NCBI RefSeq assembly: GCF_949628265.1 | Contig: NC_088786.1 | Coordinates: 42,801,681 to 42,865,680 of the forward strand | DNA from: Cloeon dipterum | Taxonomy: Eukaryota > Arthropoda > Insecta > Ephemeroptera > Baetidae | DNA length: 64,000 bases | Direction: 5' to 3' | Shown: positions 1-11,800 of the stretch, one piece after another | How the letters are laid out: each line of letters begins with the position of its first letter | Numbering within the stretch: the first letter of the stretch is position 1 | Position numbers and translations under genes: made by a program | The notes under the pieces: generated by a model | Database searches by the model: none | Told to the model about the DNA's origin: nothing | Seen by the model: only the letters and a program-made list of their open reading frames with translations

Positions 1-1747
1 CATTGACTGGCTGCGTTTCGGGCCGAAATTCACGTTTTTCGCCATAGTTTTTACACGGGAAGATAAAGGAAGCGTTTTACTATGAAAAAATGGCTGGGAC
101 GCCGACAAACTTTTGGTTAAGGGAAAAGGAAAAAGGAAGGGAAAGCTCCTTAGCTGCGCAAAAGTGTGAACTGATCCTCTTTTATATAGTTTAAGTTGGA
201 GGCGTGAAATAAAATGAGGAAAGTAGAAAACACCGCACGTTCATTCTGATAAAACCTTGAAACTATGCAACCGGTTCGACTTGTTTGCGGCGCAGGTTGC
301 ATGCGTTTTCTTTTTCTGAGCGCCTTTGGATAATATTGAGAGAGAGAGATCTCGATTTCAACGCATGGTAAAGAGAACGTATGCAACTCGCTAAGCAATA
401 ACTCAACGCCGGTTGCAGAAATCCACTCGCAGCAGGCGCTGGTTTTCAAAGGAATATTAATTACGTATTTTACTAGAATAAAAGTTCTCAATGTTGGAAT
501 CGGAGCAAATGCTCACATTTGACTCTCTTGCGTTGCAATGACGAGCGCTCGCCAGCACTCTTTTAAAATTAATAGGAAACTGGCGTGCGATGGCAAAATT
601 GGCAAACACGTAGCCGCGTGTGAAATAATTTATTTATTTTCGCATAAAAAAGCGAGATGAAAAATATTGTTTTATCGCCCGGAGACAATTGTCATTTAGT
701 TTTCCAGTCAAGGTTTGTTTTTATAATCAAGGCTTATTTGATTAAAATGAAAAAAAAAAGATAAGGAAATGTTTGCAAATGAAGTAATTCAGAGAAAAGG
801 CAGAGTTGTGCGTGCGACGCGGCGAGCAGATAAGCGACTTTTCCGCTTTTGGCTCGGCGTGCAGGTAATTTACATTGAGTTATCAAAGCTATTGTCAGCG
901 ACCGCCAGAGAGGTGTGAAATTGGCCTCTAATCGCACCTTCCTTATAAAAACATTTTATTTTAAGAAAAAAAGCTTAAATATTTGTCAAAAATATGTTTT
1001 AGAAATTATTTAATTATTCATTGTAGTTCGTCGGCTCATTTCTTTCTTTTCACACGAAAATTTATAAATGTACAGCGCATCAAATATCCTTTTTAATATG
1101 TTTGGAAAAAAACACTGTGTAATCCTGATTTTTGCGATCAGATGTAAAGTTATACACATTGTGAAACACTGTAATTTAAATTTATGATAGTTTTTTGGAG
1201 CAGAAGATGGTTTCCTAATTGCCTACTGCCTAAATGATATTGATCAAATTTTCAAAGTAAAAGAGGAATTATTCGAAGACGAAGAATAGTTGGAATACCT
1301 GTTTCATGTAAATGTGAGTACGACATCGAAAAAGAGAATTTTTCTCGCTTTTAAAATTCTCGAGCACTAACGTCAAGATTTCCTTTTCACTTATTGTCAC
1401 TGACTCTAGAGTCAGCTGTTTTTAATAAAGTGGTTGCAGCAACAAAGAGCATACCAAAATACGATTCGGTTTCTCGAGGCTTTAGTTGAAAAAAAATAAA
1501 TTAGTTGAGAAAATTTGTTGTTTTTATAAATATGTTATTGAATTCCTATTGTTGATTATCTATATAAGACAAATAATACCATTTGTTGGTATTGTAGATG
1601 TTTAAATGCAGTGTGTATCAAATGAAATCAGTTTGTCTGCTTTCCACAGTCATAATTTAATCTTAAAGGGTTAAATTCTACATTTCCTTGGCACAAATTC
1701 CAGTTCTATTGCGATTTGCCAAAATTGGATTATGGTTCAATTTAAAC

Positions 1748-3638
1748 TCATTTAATTGTGGCTTTATATTGTCTTCCTATCTCGCTAACCAGATGGTCCG
1801 GGTTTTTTGTAATGTGACGATGCTTTTCCTTGTACGCCATGGTTACTTCGCACTCGCGGCATTCCCACTTTTCAACGTGGATGTTATATACGTGTTTTTT
1901 CAGCCGTTGCTCCGTTGAAAATAACTTTGGACAAAACTCGCATTTTTTTAGCTCAGCTGGAAAATGCTTTCCTATGATGTGTTTTTTTAAATCGTCCTTT
2001 CTGTACTTAAAGTATTCACAAAAATCGCAATAGTACAGCTTCAGTGGCGTTTCCTCGTACCCATCGGGCTTTGGTACACGTACCAACGTTCTCACTTCGT
2101 CGATGTTTTCAATTTTGAATATCAAGTCCCCTTCCTGTTGGTTTTCCGAATTTAGTGCTTTAAACCTGTGCCAATTGCGGTGTCGATAAATGTTGCTGAC
2201 GTCCTCTTTTTTGCACACCTTGCAGACTCCCTTGTCACTATTTTTGGTCTTTTCTTTCGGGTCTTCCAGTGCTTGAACCTTGTGCTGTTGCAAGGGAGGA
2301 TTCATTTTTGTACTTTCCTCTCTGACTGCTGATGTGTTTACCTCGGAACCGCCATTTTCTTTCTTCTTCCCATTCCTTCCTTCTTGTTTGGAGGCCGCTC
2401 TCTTCCTCTCTTCTCCTGCTGGATCAGTTTCAAGCTTTCTTTTCGTATTTTTTCGAGAAGAACAACTCGCTAAATGTTCCTTGACCACTCCTTCACATAA
2501 AAAACTGCTTTAGACTCTGATTTCGATAAATTCTCTTAAAATTTCTTTTTCAGTCGTATAATTTCCACTGGACACTCACCTGCCGTTTCTTCCTTTTCGT
2601 TGCTCCCATCCATCTCTTCGGAATTCCATTTGCCAAACCTAGTCACGAACAGTGGAGCCCAACGAATCACGGGGGAAAAAGTGTGGAAACCGGGCACTAA
2701 AAATTTGAAACAACATTTTAAAGCAGCTGCTTTTCATTTTCAGTAATATTAGAAATATAAACGGCGGTCAGCACTAAAACGAGACCATTTTAATGTTATT
2801 TAAAACCACGAAAAACGAAACTTAAAATATCGAATCGTACAAGCCCCTAATTTACGAAGACGCCAACAGATGGCGTCATTGGCGCGCGTATACTTTAAAA
2901 ATTAAATTGAATTTTAAGGCACTTCCGCTGCGATTTCAGAATCTTCACTTAATGGGCTTTCTTTTAGCGTTCTGAAAACCAAAATCAATCCAGCCACTCG
3001 CCGCATCGAGAACGTTGGAAATGATTTTATAAATTTCAAATAATAGTTTTTCACGATTCTATGGCAATTTGCTGAACCGATTTCCGTTGTCAGCATGTCA
3101 AGACGAGAAAGCATATTTAATGAAGGGCTCACATTGGAAAAATCGAGTCTGAAATCGCAGCGGAAGTTACTTAAAATTAAATTTATTAAGAAAATGTACA
3201 TTGTCACCGCATCTGTTGGCGGCTTCGATCACTAAAAGGGCTTATTTGACTAAAGTGCGCGTTAAGCATTATATTTTCAAAATTCATATATCAACGCAAA
3301 GACCGCCAAGAAAAGTATTAATTTGTCGCTAATTGAAAGAAAAAAACTCACACGCTTGATTTCCAATCCCCGAAACTGCGAATTCTGGACCAACTGTCGG
3401 CCTCGCAGGGCGTTCTTCCTGAGCAGCTGTGCTTCCTGCGTCAGAATTGTGTTCATCCGAAGGTGGCGGATTCTCAACACGCAACCGATGCAAGCTGGAA
3501 CAATAATATCTCTGGTTAATTTATCTGGAAACAACTAACCCGTTACATAGTGTCTTACATAAAACATTCGAGGCAATCGTCTCCGTTTTTCGCCTCGCGT
3601 TCGCCGCATATTTCGCAAAAAATCTTTTTTGCTTCCAT
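1748..3638 (-). CDS. C2H2 zinc-finger protein, outer copy, left arm
   Basis: Four exons can be read: 3638-3559, 3494-3352, 2696-2576 (or 2580) and 2504-1748, about 366 aa. The N-terminus has a paired-cysteine motif (FCEICGE, then CLECF), followed by a Pro/acidic linker, a Lys-rich region and three to four Cys/His finger units near the C-terminus (CKVC; YYCDFCEYF with paired His; CEFCPKLF with paired His; CREC). Phases of exons 1-3 agree. The last junction keeps frame only with a GTGTCC donor four bases beyond the stronger-looking GTGAGT, so that junction, or the start, is uncertain. It is presumably a nuclear nucleic-acid-binding protein; its target is unknown. A mirror copy lies at 17,179-21,108. 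Confidence 0.68.
2855..3227. mobile_element. Hairpin MITE, copy in left arm
   Basis: The ends are inverted repeats (CGAAGACGCCAACAGATGG at the left, its near reverse complement at the right). Inside them is a second matched pair around CTTCCGCTGCGATTTCAGA, so most of the 370 bp folds on itself. It lies between exons 2 and 3 of the outer zinc-finger gene. Related copies are at 19,704-20,071 (the mirror position) and 10,868-11,210 (independent). The element encodes nothing credible. Confidence 0.7.
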
Positions 3639-4261
3639 TGTGGAGAGCCCAATCGGAACGTTCTTCCTTCAAAAGCAGCTCGTCTAAGAATGAACATCTT
3701 TGTCAGCAGATATAATGAAGACAAATTCTTGATATTTCTCTAAGGTTTGAAATTTCGACCCGAATTCCAAGAATCGTTCTGATCCACAATAATTTATATG
3801 GAAAAATTGTATCCTTTTTAACCTTTATTCTAAAGAATGTCATAAATTATGCTTCCTTTTTGTTCCGAGAATGATTGATGGAAATTTTTTTATATCTTTC
3901 AGTCAAAATTAATACTTTTTTAAGTAAAAAATAGAAGGCATCCTCGAAAATTAAAATTGTAATCATATTTTCTAAGATTTAAGTCTAGCCATTTGATTTT
4001 TACCGTTTTCAATCGGTGTGAATATTTTATGGTGCGTTCTGTTTAATTCTAATTCTTCAGACATTTAGAAAATTTATTACTTAAATAAATAGAATTTTAA
4101 TGAATGAAAAGTTAGGGTTACCAAGCCCCTGCAACATTGACCTGTTTTCGGTTCAAAGAGGATATCAAAATAAAAACAGCATTTTCTGGACTGTTAATGT
4201 TTGGCTTTCCTATTTCTCAGAATGATACGAGCGGAATTATCTTGCTTATTTTTAAGTTTAT

Positions 4262-5333
4262 CGCAAACTTTGCTCTATTAAAGAATTTAGGGATGCCAGC
4301 TATTGTACCTCCAATAGCAGAGGAAAACACAAGATTCTAATCCAGATTAATCCTAATTAATAGAAGATGGGTTCGGTGCAGACCTCGGTTCCGTGGAAAT
4401 AACAAATATGCTCACTTTGAAAAGGCGAAAAAAATGAATAATATTGGCGAATACTTTGGATAAAAAGAAAATATATTCGTCGGATTTATTACACAAATTA
4501 CGAAACCTATGGTGATGTGCGTAGCGATAATGTGTAGCGACAAATATATAAAAAAATAGGAAAGGGTTAGTAAAGGGGTAACAAGTTTAGATATTGAAAT
4601 AATTGCGCTTATCAAAAAATTCTACTCAACAATTCTTCTATCGGTAGGGTCTCTAATCACAAGTCTATCTTGTCGTCGTTCTTCTCACAGCTCAAAGGGT
4701 ATGGTCAGTTTGGCGCATGCAGAGTGGAATTGGGTTGGTCGTTCCACGCGGACACAATTGGCGATGCCCGTACCTCTCCTGTACGATGCCCAGGAAGGCG
4801 CTGCAGGCCGTCGGTGTTAGAAATACCAAACGGCCCCGCAGGGCACCTGAGGGTAGCGAATTAAATAGTCAGATAATGGCCCGATAAATTAATGTGCACA
4901 AAAGTCACATAAATAAGGTAGAAGCCCAAATAAAAACTCACTTACGTTTGAAATTTCAAAAGGGAGTTAAGAAATCCGATCGGACAAAGATCGTTGGTTG
5001 GCAAATAGCACACCAGCTTGCGTGCTATGCCTTTTGGTGGTTTTCGGGCCTCTGACTATTAAATCACCGTGAGTGCAACGCATTGCACTCCCCTCATGCG
5101 CCTGCGAGGTATCCCAAATATCGCAATAATTGGGGTTCTCAGCATGCGGTAAATGATTTTTACATGACTTTAATTTTGTCGTTTGACTCACATAAAATTA
5201 AGATAAGCGCAATTTGAAGAAAAGGGAGATAGTAAGAGAGAAAGAAAATTACAAAAATTAAAATAAATCACTCGTCTGTTTGAATAATTTACGTGTTAAT
5301 TTCGTCAAATGCCAATTAATCAATACAACGTTA
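4262..5333. mobile_element. 1.07 kb insertion with 9 bp target duplication, left arm only
   Basis: The right arm shows the empty site near 16,565-16,590. In the left arm the site is split, and TAAGTTTAT is present on both sides (4253-4261 and 5334-5342). I see no terminal inverted repeats and no LTR-like TG...CA ends. A GC-richer core (about 4,660-4,870) contains only short open frames that I do not recognise. Type undetermined; a 9 bp duplication would fit a Mutator-like or non-LTR source. Confidence 0.75.
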
Positions 5334-5494
5334 TAAGTTTATTAGACACATTTGTTTCTATCGACAATTTACAGGCACGGAAATCATCCATACCTTTCAG
5401 TTACATGACATAAATGCATGTCACGTGACCTTTTTCGATTCTATTGGCAATCATGAATTGTGCTTAAATTTATTCCTTATCGCGTCGTTTCCTG

Positions 5495-6856
5495 TTAATC
5501 AATCTCGATAATTTGGTGGCTTGGGTATTTTTGTTTGTGTTTCCAAAATTTCAAGTAGGCCATGCTTCTTTTTGGAATGCACGAGCGGCATTCCCACTTT
5601 TCATCGTGGATGCGATTTACGTGTTGCTTCAGCTGTTGCTCCGTCGCAAATGACTTTGGACAAAACTCGCAATTTTGTGAGTTAAGCTCAGCTGGAAAAT
5701 GCTGACACATGATGTGTTTTTTTAAATCTTCCTTTCTGTACGTAAAGTATTCACAAAAATCGCAATAGTACACCTTCAGTGGCTTTTCCTCATACCCATC
5801 GGGCTTTGCTTTACGTACCAATGTTTTGACTCCGTCGATGTTTTCAATTATGAATACCAAGTCCTCTTCTTGTTGGTTTTTTGAATTTAGTGCTTCAAAC
5901 CTGTGCCAATTGCGGTGTCGATAAATGTTGCCGACGTCCTCTTTTTTGCACACCTTGCAGACTCCCTTGTTTCTATATTTATCCTGATTCTCAGTTGCTT
6001 TTCTTTTACTGTTTCTGGGTTTTTTCTTCGGCTGCGCTGAATCGGAATTCAGTTTCCTCTTCAGCTTCTTGCCTGAACGCCCACTTGTAGAAGGCTCTGA
6101 AATGTCAAAATTTCATAAATAAATAATAATAATTACGCCAAAAAATGCTTTGAATTTTTTGTACACATTTTCATACATCAAGTGCCTTTTTTGAGGCTTG
6201 AAAATTCTTTCTTGACAGAGAAATGCCACGAAAATATGCCTCACCAGGTTCAACACCGCTATTAGCTAAGTTTTCCCATCCAACTTCTGTGGCGTCTGGA
6301 ATTTGTGCTGGAATCTCATCAACATTTTGGCTCTCAGAAACTCGTTCTAAAATTTTATTTTCACGTGATTAATAACAAAGTCAAATAAATTACTTAACAG
6401 ACGAGCTTACCTGGATCAGGACCAACTCGAAAGCAAGATGAACCTGTCGATTCCGAATTTTCTTCCAATTCCTTGCGATTTTCATTGGCGTCCAAGACAA
6501 TCTCGTTTTCCCGCTTTTTGATCTGTTCGCCTTGCAACTCAGTGTCAAAGTTGCTGAGTGATGCCGAAGTTTCTTTCTTCCTTAGCAGATGGTCCTCCGT
6601 TTGCTCTTCGGCTGCAATTCAACTCAGGATAATTAGATACTGAATCGGAAAGCACATTTACCAAAGAATTTCGGATTGGTTTGTTCCGTCTCACTGGCTT
6701 CCGGGGCAGAAATGCTTGCGCTGAAAATTTGGACTCATTATAATTGTTGGGACACAGGTATTTGTGCAGAACTAATTTTTACCTTTGACTCGAACCTGAG
6801 AAGCAGCAGGCAACGCAGATGCGTTTTTTGCACTTGGCTCCTCTCGGACAATTCAT
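5495..6856 (-). CDS. C2H2 zinc-finger protein, inner copy, left arm
   Basis: Five exons with matching phases: 6856-6783, 6720-6662, 6611-6411, 6346-6245 and 6096-5495, total 1,038 nt, 345 aa. The N-terminus is Cys/Lys-rich (MNCPRGAKCKKR, then CVACC), followed by a Ser/Glu-rich acidic middle, a basic stretch like a nuclear localisation signal (KKLKRK, PKKKPR) and C-terminal fingers: CKVC with paired His; YYCDFCEYF with paired His; CEFCPKSF with paired His. The finger exon resembles the last exon of the outer gene, so the two are paralogues. The mirror copy at 15,064-16,415 has identical exon lengths except for 6 nt (two codons) in the last exon. Presumed nuclear; target unknown. Confidence 0.78.
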
Positions 6857-7626
6857 TATTTAATTTTTTTCTGGAGTATAGTGGAATAATTGTTGCTCGA
6901 GTGAACGCACCAAGTACAATGAACAAGACGCTCTTTTCTTTCCTTTTTGTACGCTTAGGGGGAGCTTCTCCCTTGAGCTAGGGTTGCGCGCCATTTTTTA
7001 ATTCAGGCCGTTATTCCCGCTGTACAAACATGCTTCGTGAACTTTAAAATTCTTTTTTTTGGAATTGAATCCATTTTGCAGACGATTAATAATAACTTTT
7101 TCTTAGTTTTGAAGATGAGCCACTTAATTTTTTTTTAATTTATATAAGAGAATTAATTTACAGGAGCTAGAGGTTTGAGCCGCGGGATTTAAGTCAACGG
7201 CTGGCACGGCTGAGAATATTTGAAACGTGAATTTTGATCATGCTTAGCGTCCCGAAGGGGAGGAAGACGTTGCTCTCCTTCACTTTTTAATTTTCACCCT
7301 TTTTCACCGGCGCAGAGACTGGCAGAGACCTCTAGATTCTAGATAATGAAATGGAAAGGAGAGACGCGAGTGCGTGAAAATGAAACGCCTGCAAAAGTCG
7401 CAAGTACGCAACCGGCAAGACACGAATATTTTTAATTATTTAATTTTCTGATAATTAATCAAAAGAAATAAGTTAATTAATCACAAACGTTTTTCACTTA
7501 GAAATTTCAAGCTTTTAAAGATTTAATTGCAGCAAAATGAAGGATAAAACACTTTTAGTTTATAGAAACCAATTTTAAATTTTCATTTCAAGCAGATAAA
7601 CATTTATTTTTGACAACAAAAAATGT

Positions 7627-8346
7627 TTAATAGCAGCTTTTGGGCAGTTGGCAAATGAAGCGGTGGACGTGTGTGCAGCTGTCGGACTGGCTCTTGAGGA
7701 ATGCGCACACGTTTTTCGCCCTGTTGACGAATGCTGGTGCTCCGTCGACCCAGAGGACGCTGCTTTTGGCCAGCACCTCGCCGTCGCCCCACCAGAACGC
7801 GCCCGACGAGCTTGCGCCGTCCGACGCCGCCATCGCCCACACCCACCAGCACGCTTCTGCTATTAATTATAATTATATTAATTGGGGAGTTATCTCGGGG
7901 AAATTTAAACTCACGGCTTGTGACCTTCTCGAAGAAAAGTACGAGTCTTCCACGGTCTTCGGCGCTGCCAGGTGCATTTTGTTGCTTTCGCAGAAGCTTC
8001 TCGCTTTAAACCAATCCACCTGGCGAATTTTATATTGAAATTTGATCTGTTTCAGGTTCTAAATAAAATAAAAACCCACTTCAAAAGCGGAGAAAAAGTA
8101 TTTCTTGCCGTTTGCCAAGGTGGTCAAATTCAGTGCTAGATTTTTAATACAAATTTTATCCGAGGCGAGTGGAATTTGAATTATTGTTTACGATTTGGTT
8201 CGCACTGCAGTTTTTTTTTTGCCAGCTGCAAGAGTGCTTTTTTAAATTAAAACATAAATCTTTTAATATAGAATTTATTTACCTGTGAAATGAATTGCAT
8301 CTGCAGACACAATTCCCAAAAACAGAGCAACTAGGAGAATCCGCAT
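7627..8346 (-). pseudogene. Small secreted C-type lectin gene, probably damaged
   Basis: Exon 1 (from 8346) encodes a clean signal peptide (MRILLVALFLGIVSADA) and ends at a GT donor near 8282. Later exons carry typical CTLD pieces: GKKYFFSAFE around 8,080-8,120; DWFKARSFCESNKMHLA in 8046-7915; and the terminal exon 7856-7627 with FWWGDGEVLA, HRFICQLP and a stop. The frame breaks once in the second exon (a stop after CGTAAACAA) and once before the donor at 7914, where the needed phase is off by one base. Either this is a pseudogene or the assembly has small indels. The terminal exon is intact and duplicated at 14,063-14,292. Confidence 0.6.
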
Positions 8347-8808
8347 TTTTAAACTCTAGAAATTTTAAATTAGATTAGAGACGAAAAAAGGGGCAAAGAG
8401 GACTTACCAAGAAAGCAGCAGGAGGAAAATGATGATTTAAAGCTGCTTCTCTGTCTTTTTATCGCTTGAGTTTGAAGTGAAAAGTCAAAGATAAAAGGCG
8501 TAAATTAAAAAAATATGCTCGACCTTTCCCTTGATGTTCGTCGCTTTTGGCTTGTTTGTTTATCTCAATTATCAAAAGATCAACTAAAGTTCACTGCTAC
8601 GCTAAAACCGCTAAAAACAAGTAGTGCTCTAATTAACTTGAGGAAAATTTCAAACATCTTGTTCATTTGAATCCCTAAGTCCCTAAAAATAATTCTATAC
8701 TGTCGGTCGTGGAGAAAATGGAACGTTTTTTTATTTCCCCAATTTTATTTTGCCAGCACAACCAAAATGAGCAGTTTCAAATTAGTGCGTATACCAAAAT
8801 TACTAAAT

Positions 8809-11800
8809 TTACAGTTCGCAAAGAGTAAATGCTTCATCAGTGTCAGCAGAGCTTGCAAAAAAATAAGAATCTTGCAATGTGTTTTGGATATTCAGCGTCA
8901 TTATTTCCTTTTCTGGGTTTTTCTCAATGTCCGGGTGCCACTTCCACATTGAGAAATTCAGCGGCTCTCTGGACGTGCACCATCGGAAGCCGGTGACCGT
9001 TCCTTTCCTCGAGGCCGACGTCCATATATCGGCAGGTCTAGTTAATCCTCCTGAAAAAATATTTTAGACCGTTCATCGGTTTAATTTTGAAAACCTGCCG
9101 AGGGGTGAGTCCACAATGCACTGCAGTTCCGCCAGTGTCTCGATCGAAACTATTTTAACCCCGTAAGTGCAACACCAAGATCCGGCACCGTCGAATGAAA
9201 ACTTTTTGTGTTTTAATTTTTTTAGTCAAATTTCTGTTTTTGAACTAAAGTTTCAGTTGTTACGCGTTCCGAACCCGCCAGCAAATAGCGCTTGTTACAA
9301 ATAGTCAGAACAGTTCCAAACGCAGCTATAAAAAAGTAAGCTGCAATAAGAAATATTACAATTTCGTTTCGCGAATTTACTGTTTTTGTTCAAATACTCG
9401 TCGCTCCAGCGAGGCTGACAGATTTTAATTTTTCTCATAACTTTTTCTGATTTATTGGTTAACTCACGTGAATTATGCATTTATGATCAACGCATTCGCC
9501 CAGAATTGGTTGCAGAGGCGATTTTTCCTAGTTACAAAATGTCACGTGAGATTAAAAAAAAATAATGATTTGATTTATCGCAACTGCTGTGCTGTTGAAT
9601 TCTATTGCCGTGATCACGTTCGCCACTAGGTTTGGCGCCTTTTCCTGGCCACACTGGAAAACGTTGGCTATCGTGTCACACTCGTCCATGCCCTCTGCAC
9701 GAAGAAAAAACGTTTAAACATAAATTTTCTTCGATTATTTGTTTGTAAATATTTTAAGTTTTGAAAATTTGTTTTGCACTGCAGTGTGATAAATGAAATA
9801 CACACCGCGGGGGGCCGGATTCACGTGACGGTCAGATATGGCGGGAAAATTGAATACTTTATGTGTTGTTAATTCTGAACAAACAGCTGATTAGCCCGGT
9901 AATTGGCGAATCGACCGTTAGATGGCACGTCAGACCAATGGAAATGTAACAAAAATACGCGGGAACGAAATTATTGGGTCGGCACGCTTCTTTTTCGACG
10001 CTTCCGATTGGCTGCTGGACTGTCTCCTGATTGGCCTCCATTATTTCGACGAAATTTTGACTCCTGGCCGGCGGGAACCAACACAGGTCGCAATCCAGCC
10101 CCTGGTGGGAATAACGAGTGCGCAGAAGGTTTCGATTTTGGTCACGCTTGCGCAGTGATGCGTTTTGACCTCTCAAAGATATTTAGAAGCGATCTCATCA
10201 TACTGCGCATGATTGAGATGCGCACAAGTTTACTGCGCAGCTTCGAAACGGGCGTATAATCAAACAACTATAAATTTCGACGCCATATTGACTTCTGACC
10301 GGCGGAAAAACCAAATCAGCTCGCAACCCAGCCCCCGGTGTAATTAAAAACTTGCTGGATTTGGAGCACTCGTCGATAGCTTGTAAATTTGTGTTCAGTT
10401 GTGTGACGTCATCGGCGGGTGATGTGATTTTGGCCAAATTTATCAGGCGCTCGTCCACAACGCGACCATTATGTACCTTTAACATGGATTTTATATCAAA
10501 TTTGAAAACTTTTCACCCGCATTATATAAAAATTAACATGAGTATTTTTGTAAATATTTACAATTCCTCCACTCTCGCCCAAACATTGCAAGAAACACTG
10601 CAATGCATGCAACAAAAAATCGATCAATGAAGATTTAAGACTTTTATTCGAGTCAAACCTTGGTCCTTGCGCTGAAAGATGAGCTGTTGAAAATGTTGTC
10701 CTGCTCATCTGCATTGAAATTAATTATTTGTCTGCTTGAAACCAAGCTAAATTTTGATTTTAACCGATTGACACGTTCAAATTGGCTGCGCACTCGTCTT
10801 TCATGGCCTCTCCTTTGCTCGTAGAATTTCTCGTGTCCCGGATCTGCTCTCAAAATTCACCAGTTGGATAAGGCCACCAACGTATATTTTCGTAATAAAA
10901 TTTATTTTAAAGGCCCTTCCGCCGCGATTTCAGACTCAATCCTCCCTGACTGTGCGTTCTCCACTTAATTTTCTTTCTTTTGACGTGCTGAAAAGCAAAA
11001 TCGGTTCAGCCAATCACTGTAGAATCGTGAAAATCTATCGTTAGAAATAAAAAATATTTTCCAACGATTCTACGGCGAATGGCCGGACTGATTTTGGTTT
11101 TCAGCACGTCAAAAGAAAGAACGCACATAGTGTCTGAAATCGCAGCAGAAGTGCCGGAAAATTAAATTTATTACGAAAGTTTCCGCGGTGGCGCCATCTG
11201 TTGGAGGCTTGAAACACAACTGGTGTGTATAAAACGCTGAACTTACTTCACAAATAAATCGCAGAGCCAGTCGGCAGTCTGCAGTCATCAGTGTCGTGTT
11301 TTTGCTGCTGACATCCGCTGCGAGGCAGTGGCCGCCGACGCGAGGCTCGTTTCTGGCCCACATCGCATTCCTGACCACTTTGTTCTCAGCGCACCAGCCG
11401 AATGCTCCGGGGCAACCGTTATCTGTGCCCCAAGTCCAAAATTTCGCTTCGAGGGCAGCGCTATCATCCCCTTTTATGATTTCGTCAAAAGATTTGACAC
11501 ATAATTGTCATAAACTGCATTTCGTGACGGTCTTTAAATTATTTACCAAGAATTTGGGACAAGACAGAGTATTTGTAAGCGAAATCCAGGCTCAAAAGCT
11601 TCATTCCTATAGAACAACAGGTCTTTCTCGCGTCATTCCACTGCAAAAAGAATAAAAACGAAATGTTATTTTCTTCTTTATTTTTCTAAGGAACAATTAA
11701 CTGTTCGAAATTCATGGCTAAACATGAAAATACGGAAATTCCTGCTCTTCCAAAGTCCGTACTGCGCAGGATCTGTACATATTTTAATTAACTGTTTTTA

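Larger units (their letters stand above)
1..7915. repeat. Left arm of a ~23 kb inverted repeat
   Basis: The first bases of the window reappear as reverse complement ending at 22,993, and the match can be followed inward to about 7,915, opposite about 14,016. Colinear landmarks in mirror order are the outer zinc-finger gene, a hairpin MITE, the inner zinc-finger gene and a CTLD terminal exon. Identity is high but not perfect, with substitutions, small indels and arm-specific insertions, so the arms have diverged since duplication. The arm reaches the window edge, so its true outer end is not seen. Confidence 0.93.

Noticed and set aside
2914..3207. Open frame of 97 codons, mirrored at 19,724
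   Set aside because: It lies wholly inside the hairpin MITE and arises from its inverted repeats.
7604..8009. Several overlapping open frames on both strands over the CTLD terminal exon
   Set aside because: Only the minus-strand frame ending at 7,627 gives a CTLD; the others are shadows caused by GC-rich codons.
9037..9095. Frameshift between the last two exons of fusion gene 1
   Set aside because: The mismatch disappears if the acceptor is TTAACTAG ending at 9,038 rather than TTTTCAG at 9,051.
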